DNA of 45,900 bases from Firmicutes bacterium HGW-Firmicutes-21 (GCA_002841455.1 PGZT01000004.1:1-45900), one strand, 5' to 3'. Numbered from the stretch's first letter, positions 24,518-32,965 are shown. The notes: generated from the letters alone by a model not told the origin. Program-made: numbers and translations.

Positions 24518-24794
24518 CATCCAACCTGACCACTCAACCCCGGCAAAATCAAAAAACATCCAAATCGAACACTCGCAAACCACTGACATCTATCCTGACC
24601 ACTCGCCAAACACCAATATCTAAATCGACCACTCGCGATCAATATCAGCCTTTTGGATATGTTCCCGCAAAGCAAAAAATACGCATTTTTCATGCTCCGA
24701 TTTCCGACCCTAAAAACACACAAAAGGCTTATATACTGCCTTTCCAGACCTACTATCCCTCAACCCTTGTTATCAATACTACCGTCTCAACGTG
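24518..24794 (-). repeat. Iteron/attachment module, copy 3, fused to the end of rlmD
   Basis: Four iterons start at 24518, 24557, 24587 and 24617 (for example CATCTATCCTGACCACTCG), spacing 39/30/30, then a GATATGTTCCCGCAAAGC block near 24655 and, 146 bases from the last iteron, the core at 24763-24794 inside the rlmD reading frame. Unlike copies 1 and 2, no TAGGCTATTT follows; rlmD itself does. This is what an element-chromosome junction should look like. Confidence 0.85.
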
Positions 24795-26114
24795 TCCCGT
24801 TCGGGGGAACAGGTCAAACGGGGTAGCTTCAATAGGCGTATATCCTTTTTCCATAAAAAGAGCGGTGTCACGGGCGAGTGTAGCGGGGTTGCAGGAGATA
24901 TAGACGACTCGTTTGGGGGCCGTCGCCGTTATATCTGCAATCAACTCGGGTGTAAGCCCTTTACGGGGAGGGTCTACTACTATAACGGAAGGACTGCCGA
25001 AACGCTTTTTGCATTCCGTAATGCCGATTTTGGCGTCCCCACAGACAAAAAGAGTGTTTTTTTCGCTCCTGCCGTTGGCAAACGCATTGTTTTTTGCGTT
25101 TTCCGCCGCTTCCCTTACTATTTCTACTCCGCAGAGCTTGTTCTCATTCCCTGCTATGCACAATCCGATTGTGCCCGCGCCGCAGTACAGGTCAAGCAGA
25201 ATATCATCCTTTTCGAGAGCGGCATATTCTGCCGCCTTTTCATACAATTTCTCCGCCGCCTCGCTGTTTACCTGAAAAAATGAGGACGGAGAGAGCGAAA
25301 AATGTTTTCCGCACAGAGTGTCGGTCAAATAAGGCTCACCGCTTATTAAAATATTCCGCTCGCCTAAAATAACATTGCTTCTCTTCTTGTTTATGTTTAT
25401 GAAGAAGCTCCTTATACAAGGAAAATCATCACGAATTCTATCGGCGATACTCCTTGCATCGGGCAGCATATCGGCGTTGATAACAACGCAGACGCTAATG
25501 TCGCCGGCTCTTGTTTTCCTAAGATATATATGCTTCAGCAGACCCTTTCCGCTTTCCTCGTTATAAGCGGAAAAGATCTTTTCCGTAAAAATACCGGTAA
25601 GCCTGTCAGCGATATCGTAAAAAATACCATCCTGTAAAAGACAGCCGTTATGAGGGATCACCCTATGAGAATGACGGGCATAATAGCCGAAAACAGGAGT
25701 GCCGTCGGTGCAAGTGATTGGATACTGCACCTTGTTGCGGTAACGCTCGCTGTTTACCGAAACTAAGGGATTTACCTTTACCTGCGTACCTGCGATACGC
25801 AAAAAAGCGTTGCGTACCATATCCTCCTTGAGCTTTTTCTCCTTTTCATAGGTAATATGACCATAGGAGCAGCCGCCGCACCTGTTGTAGACGGCACAAA
25901 GCGGTTCGATGCGATCGGGTGAAGGGGTTATCAGCCGCTCCAAACGCGCGACAAGATAGCCCGAGCTCTCCTTAATAACCTTGACCTCGCAGGTGTCCCC
26001 CGGAGCGGTCAACGGAACAAAAACAACCCTGCCCGTATCCGTTCTGCCTACACCGTTGCCGTCGGGATTGAGGTCTGTTATATTTATTTGTAAAACGGAA
26101 TTTTTTTCGCTCAT
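24753..26114 (-). CDS. rlmD: 23S rRNA (uracil-5)-methyltransferase RlmD/RumA
   Basis: 453 residues. An N-terminal TRAM domain (about 8-62) precedes an iron-sulfur cysteine set (C73, C79, C82 in CAVYNRCGGCSYG plus a later cysteine in GCLLQDG). The SAM-binding motif is LLDLYCGAGTIGL, followed by VVDPPRKG and the catalytic YISCNPATLARD, and the family-typical end GHVETVVLITRV. The gene methylates a uridine in 23S rRNA, U1939 or U747 type in other species. Its last codons serve as the insertion site of the cassette array: the final codons after the 32-bp core are probably supplied by the element, leaving an intact protein. The 3' ends of rumA-type genes are a known target of integrative elements. 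Confidence 0.93.
   Translation of the reverse strand: MSEKNSVLQINITDLNPDGNGVGRTDTGRVVFVPLTAPGDTCEVKVIKESSGYLVARLERLITPSPDRIEPLCAVYNRCGGCSYGHITYEKEKKLKEDMVRNAFLRIAGTQVKVNPLVSVNSERYRNKVQYPITCTDGTPVFGYYARHSHRVIPHNGCLLQDGIFYDIADRLTGIFTEKIFSAYNEESGKGLLKHIYLRKTRAGDISVCVVINADMLPDARSIADRIRDDFPCIRSFFININKKRSNVILGERNILISGEPYLTDTLCGKHFSLSPSSFFQVNSEAAEKLYEKAAEYAALEKDDILLDLYCGAGTIGLCIAGNENKLCGVEIVREAAENAKNNAFANGRSEKNTLFVCGDAKIGITECKKRFGSPSVIVVDPPRKGLTPELIADITATAPKRVVYISCNPATLARDTALFMEKGYTPIEATPFDLFPRTGHVETVVLITRVEG
24763..24794 (-). repeat. rlmD-tail attachment core 3, in the resident gene
   Basis: This is the codon stretch HVETVVLITRV of rlmD. It matches core 1 at 26 of 32 bases. The copies downstream encode HVECVVLMSRV instead, closer to the usual RlmD end, so they may have come with incoming elements. 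Confidence 0.85.
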
Positions 26115-26165
26115 CTGTGTTCCTTTATCCGGTAAAATATGGTAGTATATGTTGGGGTGACGATA

Positions 26166-27080
26166 ATGAAAAATAAAAAAATTCTCCTATTCGCACTTGT
26201 ATCGGTGCTGATTATCTCTGTATTATCCTCCTGCGGAAGAGCGGATATTACACACGAGAGCGATTCCTACATATCATCATTTACCGTTTCCGGCAACGAT
26301 TCCTCGGAGAGCATAAAAACCGAGGGTATGTTAGAGGTATGCTTTTTGGATGTGGGGCAGGGTGACTGTATTCTCATAACCACGCATATGGGAGCAAACA
26401 TACTTATTGACAGCGGCACTCTCTCCTCAAAGAAAATAGTGATGGATTTCTTAGATAAAAGGGGAGTAACGGAACTTGAATATGTTTTTTTAACCCATCC
26501 GCATGCCGACCATATCGGAGCTGCGGACGAGATTATAAAAAATATAAGCGTAAAAAACCTGTATATGACTAACGCAGTTACAACAACGCAGGTATATAAC
26601 CGGTTGCTGGATGCGCTTGAGGAAAAGACCGATATAAATGTCGTACAGGCAATGGCGGGGCAGAGGATTATACATTACGGATTGTTGTTTGAGATACTCT
26701 CGCCAAAAAGAGACAGCTATACCAGCTTGAATCATTACAGTATTGTTATTAAAATGACATATGGCGACAAAAGCTTTTTATTTACCGGAGACGCCGAGGA
26801 TATAAACGAACAGGAGATGCTTGATGCGGGCGACAATCTTGACGCGGATGTGTTAAAGGTCGGGCACCACGGTTCGGTGAGCTCGACCTTATCAGAGTTT
26901 TTATCGGCGGTTTCACCGGAAATTGCGGTCATATGCTGCGGAGCGAATAACAGCTACGGTCATCCGCATAAGGAAACAACGGATAAGCTTGCGGATATTA
27001 CAACCTTCCGCACGGATTTAAACGGAACAATCAGCGTTTTTTGTAACGGTTATGAGCTTTTTGTAACAGCTTCAAGGTAA
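26166..27080 (+). CDS. ComEC-like MBL-fold lipoprotein
   Basis: 304 residues from the ATG at 26166, after GGGGTGACG; an ATG at 26139 is in frame but less plausible. The N-terminus is a lipoprotein signal with lipobox LSSC. The MBL domain has LDVGQGDCILI, LTHPHADHIGAADEI, FTGDAED and DVLKVGHHGSVSSTLSEFL, the pattern of the hydrolase part of ComEC/Rec2 proteins but without its membrane channel. These surface proteins may cut nucleic acid or another phosphoester outside the cell. Its 3' end overlaps the convergent rnfD gene by 50 bases. Confidence 0.86.
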   Translation: MKNKKILLFALVSVLIISVLSSCGRADITHESDSYISSFTVSGNDSSESIKTEGMLEVCFLDVGQGDCILITTHMGANILIDSGTLSSKKIVMDFLDKRGVTELEYVFLTHPHADHIGAADEIIKNISVKNLYMTNAVTTTQVYNRLLDALEEKTDINVVQAMAGQRIIHYGLLFEILSPKRDSYTSLNHYSIVIKMTYGDKSFLFTGDAEDINEQEMLDAGDNLDADVLKVGHHGSVSSTLSEFLSAVSPEIAVICCGANNSYGHPHKETTDKLADITTFRTDLNGTISVFCNGYELFVTASR

Positions 27081-28074
27081 GGGGTTCTTTTTCCTTTATC
27101 ATACCGTAAGGTGTTTTTCTTGTGAGCTTATCAATTAAAGGGGTCAGAAGATTCATTGCCAAGATCGCAACATATACACCTTCAAAGTGCGAAAAAGAAT
27201 ATCTGATAACAACGGTTAATATTCCGCAGCCTACTCCGAAGATGACCTTGCCCTTGCTCTGTCTCGGTGTTGTAGTAAAATCGTTACAGGCAAAAACGGC
27301 AAGCAGGATAACACCGCCTGACATAAGCTCGGTCATAGCAAAGTATATGGTTTCGCCGTCTCCCACCGGGAATAAAAAGGCGAGCATAAAAACCGTTGCC
27401 ACAAAGGAAAGACTTCCCTTAATATCTATTACCTTGCGATATGATAAGTATATCGCTCCCAAAATCAAAATTAAAACAGCAACCTCGCCCATGTTACCGG
27501 CGCTTGTGCCGTAAAACAAATCGGAGAAACCCTCCTCATATACATGTCCTCTGCCCAGCATCTGCAGCGGGGAGAACACCCTTACGGTTTCTATCAAGCT
27601 GCTGTCCAATTCCGCCGTTAAGGGGTTAAAGTAAGCAAACGGTTTTGTGAATATTGAAGTAAACGAAGGAAGTAAAATCTTTATAAAAGCAATTGCAAAC
27701 ACAGCGGGATTAAATATGTTCTTGCCGATACCGCCGAATAGCTGTTTTGCGATTACAACCGCAAAAAATGCTGTAAATATAGGCAGATATAACGGAACTG
27801 TTACAGGGAGCATAAAAGTTATGAGCAACCCCGTAACCACCGAGGAAAGGTCCGTGGAATGCTTTATTGCCGATTCCAAACGCCGTTTATTTAATAAATA
27901 ACGGGAACAAAACTCAAAGATTATACAAAATGATACAGTTAGAGCCGCAATTGTAAGCACTCTTGCACCGAATATAAAAACGCTCCAAACAAGAACCGGA
28001 GAAAGTGCGATAAGGATATCGACCATTATCGTATTGTATGTCTTCTCAGTGTGCAGGAACGGAGCTTTTTTCAT
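27031..28074 (-). CDS. rnfD: Rnf complex subunit D
   Basis: 347 residues and about nine membrane helices. Segments LLITFMLPVTVPLYLPIFTA, KQLFGGIGKNIFNPAVFAIA and NDFTTTPRQSKGKVIFGVGC are typical of RnfD/NqrB. The site that carries covalent FMN in the family (xGATPL or AATPL) reads VFSPLQML, with serine in place of threonine, so flavinylation may be altered. The gene lies 68 bases after rnfC on the same strand, with a hairpin between them. The remaining rnf genes (G, E, A, B) are not in this window. Confidence 0.85.
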   Translation of the reverse strand: MKKAPFLHTEKTYNTIMVDILIALSPVLVWSVFIFGARVLTIAALTVSFCIIFEFCSRYLLNKRRLESAIKHSTDLSSVVTGLLITFMLPVTVPLYLPIFTAFFAVVIAKQLFGGIGKNIFNPAVFAIAFIKILLPSFTSIFTKPFAYFNPLTAELDSSLIETVRVFSPLQMLGRGHVYEEGFSDLFYGTSAGNMGEVAVLILILGAIYLSYRKVIDIKGSLSFVATVFMLAFLFPVGDGETIYFAMTELMSGGVILLAVFACNDFTTTPRQSKGKVIFGVGCGILTVVIRYSFSHFEGVYVAILAMNLLTPLIDKLTRKTPYGMIKEKEPLTLKLLQKAHNRYKKR

Positions 28075-28085
28075 ATTATATAATC

Positions 28086-28116
28086 ATTAATTCCTCACTC
28101 GTAGTGACGAATTAAT
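28086..28116 (-). promoter_or_regulatory. Imperfect hairpin between rnfC and rnfD
   Basis: ATTAATTC / GAATTAAT (8 bp), a C-C mismatch, then TCACT / AGTGA. The GAGGAAT ribosome-site-like stretch nearest rnfD lies inside the helix, so it might modulate rnfD translation. Confidence 0.4.
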
Positions 28117-28142
28117 ACCCTTTCGTTGATGTCTTGAATGTA

Positions 28143-29585
28143 TTAGAATTGGACGAACATATCCTCGTCTAACGGGTTTATATTATCATCCTTGTCGTTT
28201 TTGTTTATATTCTCTTTTTTGTTGTTTGTAAAAGCGCTTGGGATTTTTGTATTGACAATGTCTTTTGTACGCTTTTTCAGGGAACCCAAAACGATTTTGT
28301 TCCCTCTGCGTTTGCGCTTACGCACGGTTCTTTCGCTTTTTTTACCGTTACGGATGATTTCCAGCAGCGGCACTCCCGTCGGGCATATAAACTCGCAGCA
28401 GCCGCACTCAATACACGCACTTATTCCGTAATATGTGTTGTCTGCGTTCGGCTTGTCCCTCTTTTCATAAGTGGTGGCATAATCAAGCGGAGACAGGTGC
28501 ATGGGGCATACCGTTATACAACGGCCGCATAGGATACAATTACCCCCGTATTTATCAATCCATCTTAAAAACAGGAGCTGATTAGTACCCGCCGTTACAA
28601 CACCGCCGGGAGTCTCCATATATTCGCCGTTCATAACTCCGCCGTTTACAACACATTTACAACGGTGAGATAGACCGCCGCAGTCCTCGATCAGATGTTT
28701 TATCGGTGTTCCTAACGGAACAATCAAATTCGAGGGATTAGCGATACTCTCTCCGCTGACGGTGATTGTTTTGGTGACCTGAGGAATCCCGCTCACAAAC
28801 GAATTAAACACCTGTATAACAGCCTCGGCACCGAAGAAAACATATCCCAAGCTGCCGGCATCCTTTCCGTGCGGAATTTCACTCCCATATATGGCGCTGA
28901 TTATCGTTTTGTCGTTGATCGGATATTTTTGTGCAATATACGCACTTACAAACATATCGGAATCATTAATATGCTTTTCCAGCTTTTTTATTACATTTCT
29001 CTTTATATTCTCAATTACTATTATACACTTTTTTATCGACAACGCATGCATCAATATCTTTGCTCCGCCGATAAGCTCCTTAGGTCGCTCACAGAGCAGT
29101 CGGTAGAGAGCGGTGGAATAGCTGTCGTGCTCGCAGCAGTTAATGATTATCCTTTTTAATTCCACACCATTCTGAACGGCGGCAAGCTTATCATACAACG
29201 GAATACCGTCCGAGCCGTCGAAAATAGCATATTGCTTTAGAAGAGCGGAAATCTCGCTAAGCGACAGCTCTCCAAGCGGCTTTTGTACGCCCCGCAGGGA
29301 TTCATACGGTGTGTTTTTCCTGTCGTTACCTATTGCGAGGTATCGTTTCTCACCCTCACGAGCTATGCCCTTAACAACACCGGATACGCTTGAATAAACA
29401 GGTGTCTCTCCGCTGTACGCCACTGTCTGCCCCACGGAAACGATGTCCTTAGTGGTAACCATAGGGGTTATTTCACCGTCCACGGGAATATAAATAGTCT
29501 CGGGCGGCGTAATAAAACGGAGTGGACTGATTCTGCTGTATTTTTTATTTTCAGGTGTTATCCCGCCAAAAAAGGTTAATGGCAC
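28143..29585 (-). CDS. rnfC: Rnf complex subunit C (iron-sulfur/NADH-binding)
   Basis: 480 residues from a GTG at 29585, with GGAGGAAG eight bases upstream. The first 110 residues hold the RnfC barrel-like N-domain (FFGGITPENKKYSR), the middle the Complex1_51K-like SLBB region, and the C-terminal third two 4Fe-4S clusters: CILCGRCITVCPM and CIECGCCEFICPTG. A long basic, low-complexity tail (about 425-480) is atypical. RnfC is the cytoplasmic NAD-linked subunit of the membrane ion-pumping ferredoxin:NAD oxidoreductase. Confidence 0.9.
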   Translation of the reverse strand: MPLTFFGGITPENKKYSRISPLRFITPPETIYIPVDGEITPMVTTKDIVSVGQTVAYSGETPVYSSVSGVVKGIAREGEKRYLAIGNDRKNTPYESLRGVQKPLGELSLSEISALLKQYAIFDGSDGIPLYDKLAAVQNGVELKRIIINCCEHDSYSTALYRLLCERPKELIGGAKILMHALSIKKCIIVIENIKRNVIKKLEKHINDSDMFVSAYIAQKYPINDKTIISAIYGSEIPHGKDAGSLGYVFFGAEAVIQVFNSFVSGIPQVTKTITVSGESIANPSNLIVPLGTPIKHLIEDCGGLSHRCKCVVNGGVMNGEYMETPGGVVTAGTNQLLFLRWIDKYGGNCILCGRCITVCPMHLSPLDYATTYEKRDKPNADNTYYGISACIECGCCEFICPTGVPLLEIIRNGKKSERTVRKRKRRGNKIVLGSLKKRTKDIVNTKIPSAFTNNKKENINKNDKDDNINPLDEDMFVQF

Positions 29586-29622
29586 AAGCGCTTCCTCCGT
29601 TTATTAATGCTATATCTTTAAT

Positions 29623-29650
29623 ATTATATCACATAATAAATATTTTTCAA
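29623..29650 (-). promoter_or_regulatory. Promoter of rnfCD
   Basis: TTGAAA, 16 bases, TATAAT on the minus strand, 38 bases upstream of the rnfC start. Confidence 0.65.
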
Positions 29651-29663
29651 GTAAATTTTTATG

Positions 29664-29692
29664 TTGTATTTATTGTCGTTTTATTGTACAAT
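29664..29692 (+). promoter_or_regulatory. Promoter of the DUF4364-nth operon
   Basis: TTGTAT, 17 bases, TACAAT, 20 bases upstream of the TTG start at 29713. It is divergent from the rnfCD promoter. Confidence 0.6.
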
Positions 29693-29712
29693 AAAAGCAA
29701 GGGGGCGAGCCT

Positions 29713-30249
29713 TTGGAACTACAGGACAAATTCGAAATAAAGGTCTTTATTCTTTTTCTGTTAAATAACCTTGAGGAGCCGCTTGAATTTACGACAGTAA
29801 ACGATATTGTCATTCAGGACGGTTTTGTTAATTACTTTGATTTTGCCATCTGCTTTGCCGAGCTTCTTGAGGCGGGGCAGATAACCGAAACCGCCGGGAG
29901 TAAGCCGCTTTATGCCATTTCCGATATAGGGCGGACCGCAATAGAGAGCTATGAGAGCACGCTGTATAATTCGGTAAGGGAGAAGGCTCTGCGGTCTGCA
30001 TTGCGGTTGCTTGCCTTTAATCGCAGCGGCAGTAAGATTAACAGCAGGATAACCGAGACAAAGGGCGGCTATACATTAAAATGCGTAATATCGGATAATG
30101 AGCGGATATTGTTCAATACCGAGGTTTTCCTCACCGAGAAACATTATGCGGAAAAGCTCAAGGCGAATTTTGACGAAAGAGCTGAGATAATTTACAAGGG
30201 CACGCTTGCGCTCCTGTCGGGGGATGTGAATTTTATTTTTGACGAATAA
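29713..30249 (+). CDS. DUF4364 family protein (winged-helix-like)
   Basis: 178 residues from a TTG with GGGGGCGAG upstream. The N-terminus (KVFILFLLNNLEEPLEFTTV, then AELLEAGQIT and YAISDIGRTAIE) looks like a winged helix of the PadR/DUF4364 type seen in clostridia. It overlaps nth by 11 bases, so they form one operon. A DNA-binding regulatory role is likely from the fold; the target is unknown. Confidence 0.8.
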   Translation: MELQDKFEIKVFILFLLNNLEEPLEFTTVNDIVIQDGFVNYFDFAICFAELLEAGQITETAGSKPLYAISDIGRTAIESYESTLYNSVREKALRSALRLLAFNRSGSKINSRITETKGGYTLKCVISDNERILFNTEVFLTEKHYAEKLKANFDERAEIIYKGTLALLSGDVNFIFDE

Positions 30250-30886
30250 GAAAAAAGCAGATATAATAATTAAGCTGTTAGAGGATAAATATCCGGAAGC
30301 GGTCTGCGGGCTTGTTTCGGGGAAGGACCCTCATAGAATGCTTGTGATGGCGGTTTTATCCGCACAGACAACCGATAAAATCGTAAACAAGGTGTCAAGG
30401 ACCTTGTTTATTCGCTTTCCTACTCCGGAGTCGATCGCTTACAGCGCGGCGGGGGTTCTTGAGGAGGAAATACGGACAATCGGACTTTTCAACAGCAAGG
30501 CGAAGAACCTGCGGCTTGCCTGTAAGCGTCTTGTGGAGGTCTACGGCGGTGTTCTGCCAAGCGATATGAAGGAGCTGCTAACCCTTGCCGGAGTGGGCAG
30601 GAAGGTGGCGAACCTTATTCGTGGCGACCTTTTCGGGTTGGGAGGAATAGTTACCGACACTCATTGTATACGAATCTGCGGGCGGCTCGGCTTTGTGGAA
30701 AACAAGAATCCGCTTATTGTCGAGAGGACAATGGATGCGTTAATTCCAAAGGGTGAGCAGAGCGACTTTTGCCACAGAATAGTTTTGTTCGGGCGGGAAA
30801 TTTGCAACGCAAAAAAGCCGCTGTGTGAGGGATGCTTTTTAAAAGAGTATTGCAAATATAATAAAACCAAAAATAAGAGTTCTTAA
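30239..30886 (+). CDS. nth: Endonuclease III
   Basis: 215 residues. The helix-hairpin-helix and catalytic lysine lie in LLTLAGVGRKVANLI, the catalytic aspartate in VTDTHCIRI, and the C-terminal 4Fe-4S loop is CNAKKPLCEGCFLKEYC (spacing 6, 2, 5). It removes oxidised pyrimidines and nicks DNA in base excision repair. The start is probably the TTG at 30239 overlapping the preceding gene, with GGGGGA 13 bases upstream. Confidence 0.93.
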   Translation: MTNKKKADIIIKLLEDKYPEAVCGLVSGKDPHRMLVMAVLSAQTTDKIVNKVSRTLFIRFPTPESIAYSAAGVLEEEIRTIGLFNSKAKNLRLACKRLVEVYGGVLPSDMKELLTLAGVGRKVANLIRGDLFGLGGIVTDTHCIRICGRLGFVENKNPLIVERTMDALIPKGEQSDFCHRIVLFGREICNAKKPLCEGCFLKEYCKYNKTKNKSS

Positions 30887-30901
30887 CAGGAGTATATCAT
30901 T

Positions 30902-31966
30902 TTGGAGAAGTATGATATTATCATTATCGGAGCAGGACCCGCCGGTTCAACCCTTGCACGCATTGCGGATAATTCACTTAAAATACTACTGCTTGACGGG
31001 TCGGCAGCAGGGAAGCCCTGCGGAGGACTGCTCGCTCCCGACGCACAGAAGGCATTGGCTCGCTTTGATTTGACTCTACCCAAAAATGTTATGGTTGACC
31101 CTCAGATTTTCTCTGTTAAAACGATAGACTTGGAAACAAAAAAACAACGCTGGTATCAGCGTATGTATATAAATGTGGATAGGAAAAAGTTCGACGATTG
31201 GTTACTGTCGCTCACGCCACCGAATGTAACGGTTGAAAAAGGAACCTGTTATAAGGTCGTAAAGGAAAAAGACGGTTTTCGTATTACATATTCGAACAAG
31301 AACGGAGAAACGGTCGATGCTGTCGGGAATATTTTAATAGGAGCAGACGGCGCAAATTCCATTGTCCGAAAGAGCTTTTTCCCAAAATTGAAAACAAGAA
31401 AATATGTTGCGCTGCAGCAATGGTTTAAAGAGGGAGAAACCGCCGCAAACCCTTTTTATTCCTGCATATTCGACCGGGCGACAAGCGACTGCTGCTCATG
31501 GTCAATATATAAGGACGGCTACATTATTTTCGGCGGAGCATTCGCTCCCAAAAACTGCCGCAAAGCGTTTGAGGAGCAAAAAAGCAAGCTGATTACCTTT
31601 GGTTTACCCTTGAACGATCCTGTCAGAACGGAAGCGTGTACCGTACTGCGTCCAAAATCCATGAAGAGCTTCTGCCTCGGCTCGGACAACATTTTTTTAA
31701 TAGGTGAGGCGGCCGGGTTCATCAGCCCAAGCTCGCTTGAGGGTATAAGCAGTGCAATAAACAGCGCCGTTTTATTGAACGACAGCCTGCTATCCGATAA
31801 AAAGAACAAACATAAAGCATATAAGCGGAAAACCTTGTCTCTGCGAATGAGTTTGGTTTATAAAAACCTTAAGTGTCCTTTTATGTACAATCCTTTTTTG
31901 CGGAAATTGGTTATGTGGTCAGGGCTTATGAGCATGGATATGTATCGCAAAAAAAAAGATAGATAA
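30902..31966 (+). CDS. FAD-dependent oxidoreductase, geranylgeranyl-reductase-like
   Basis: 354 residues from a TTG with AGGAG nine bases upstream. The dinucleotide-binding motif is IIIIGAGPAGSTLARIA, the middle motif IGADGANSIVRKSF, and the FAD-ribityl motif NIFLIGEAAGFISPSSLEGI. These are the three landmarks of the GR2/geranylgeranyl reductase-related flavoproteins. Clostridial members usually sit beside a small DUF2752 membrane protein, as here. The physiological substrate (a lipid or quinone-like molecule) is unknown. It is cytoplasmic with no membrane segment. Confidence 0.83.
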   Translation: MEKYDIIIIGAGPAGSTLARIADNSLKILLLDGSAAGKPCGGLLAPDAQKALARFDLTLPKNVMVDPQIFSVKTIDLETKKQRWYQRMYINVDRKKFDDWLLSLTPPNVTVEKGTCYKVVKEKDGFRITYSNKNGETVDAVGNILIGADGANSIVRKSFFPKLKTRKYVALQQWFKEGETAANPFYSCIFDRATSDCCSWSIYKDGYIIFGGAFAPKNCRKAFEEQKSKLITFGLPLNDPVRTEACTVLRPKSMKSFCLGSDNIFLIGEAAGFISPSSLEGISSAINSAVLLNDSLLSDKKNKHKAYKRKTLSLRMSLVYKNLKCPFMYNPFLRKLVMWSGLMSMDMYRKKKDR

Positions 31967-31978
31967 GGGAAGTTGTAT

Positions 31979-32353
31979 ATGAATAGAGACCCATATAAAA
32001 AAAGACTATTAAAGGCACTTTTTTTAATATTTATATTGGGTTTTTTATATTATACTGTGTTTAGTTTAATCGGCGAATTCCCAAAATGCCTGCTCCGTTC
32101 TGTCACGGGATTTTATTGTCCGGGTTGTGGAGCAACAAGTGTGTTTCTGTCTCTGTTGAAAGGAGATTTTGTATCGGCATATTTAAGCAATGCCGCTCTG
32201 ACACTGCTTATCCCTGTTTGGTTTGTTTTTTGCTTAGGTTATTATTTTAATGTTCCTAAATTTTTAAGGAGAGCAACTGTTATTTATACTCTGCTCTTTA
32301 TTTCTGTCGGTGTTTTACTTGCTTTTTTTGTTTTACGCAACTGTGTTTCATAG
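31979..32353 (+). CDS. DUF2752 membrane protein
   Basis: 124 residues from the ATG at 31979 after GGGAAG. Motif FYCPGCGATSVFLSLLKGDF is the DUF2752 signature; three membrane helices follow. It lies 12 bases after the flavoprotein and probably works with it at the membrane, though the function is unassigned. Confidence 0.85.
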   Translation: MNRDPYKKRLLKALFLIFILGFLYYTVFSLIGEFPKCLLRSVTGFYCPGCGATSVFLSLLKGDFVSAYLSNAALTLLIPVWFVFCLGYYFNVPKFLRRATVIYTLLFISVGVLLAFFVLRNCVS

Positions 32354-32400
32354 GTAATTTTGCTGTATAATATTATAAAATATATTTTTCTGTAATATAC

Positions 32401-32429
32401 TTGACAAAATTGGCGGAATAATTTATACT
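32401..32429 (+). promoter_or_regulatory. Promoter of the DUF4190 gene
   Basis: TTGACA, 17 bases, TATACT, 50 bases upstream of the start at 32480. Confidence 0.75.
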
Positions 32430-32479
32430 CATTTACAGTATAATGTCTTATTACATATTTTTTTACAGGAGGAGCATTT

Positions 32480-32908
32480 ATGAGCGAAAATAACGAAAAC
32501 AATCAAAGCAGCGAGCAGCCCAATCTTGAGCAACAGCAGAATACACAACAAAATCAACAGACGGGTCAGCAGAGCTACACCCCGCCCTCTAATCATCAAT
32601 ACATAAATCCGCAATACAATCAAGGATATGATCAATTTAATAATCCTTATATAGAACCGGCTAAAGGTATGGCTATCGCTTCTCTGGTACTTGGTATTGT
32701 ATCCTTTCTATGTTTTGCTTATATAACAGGCGTGCTGGCCATTATATTCGGAGCCGTAGCAAAAAGCAAGGGCAACAAATCGGGTAAAGCGACTGCAGGT
32801 ATTGTTTGCGGTATTCTTGGAATTGTTTCTTGGGTAGCTCTTTTAATCTTTTGGGGCAATATAATGACAGAGATGTTTTCGCAATTTATGAGTATCTTAG
32901 TTTATTAA
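32480..32908 (+). CDS. DUF4190 membrane protein with Gln/Asn-rich N-terminus
   Basis: 142 residues. The first 60 are rich in glutamine, asparagine and proline and probably disordered. Then two membrane helices surround a glycine-rich loop: GMAIASLVLGIVSFLCFAYI, AIIFGAVAKSKGNKSGKATA, GIVCGILGIVSWVALLIFW, the DUF4190 pattern. ACAGGAGGAGC precedes the ATG. Function unknown. Confidence 0.85.
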   Translation: MSENNENNQSSEQPNLEQQQNTQQNQQTGQQSYTPPSNHQYINPQYNQGYDQFNNPYIEPAKGMAIASLVLGIVSFLCFAYITGVLAIIFGAVAKSKGNKSGKATAGIVCGILGIVSWVALLIFWGNIMTEMFSQFMSILVY

Positions 32909-32925
32909 AGAATGCTTATATATAA

Positions 32926-32965
32926 AACCGTTAGTCCGGTTCACGGACTAACGGTTATTTTCTTT
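32926..32965 (+). terminator. Strong intrinsic terminator after the DUF4190 gene
   Basis: A perfect 13-bp stem (AACCGTTAGTCCG with its complement), 5-base loop, then ATTTTCTTT. The reverse strand ends in TTTTATATAT, so it may also serve nrdG. Confidence 0.9.

Larger units (their letters stand above)
22140..24794 (-). mobile_element. Recombinase cassette unit 1 (NUDIX + nucleotidyltransferase + intact serine recombinase)
   Basis: About 2.6 kb between the resident rlmD core and core 2. In the rlmD sense it runs core inside rlmD, four iterons, leader, NUDIX gene, nucleotidyltransferase gene, recombinase (opposite strand), paired TAGGCTATTT, core 2. It is the only unit with an intact recombinase. 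Confidence 0.78.
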
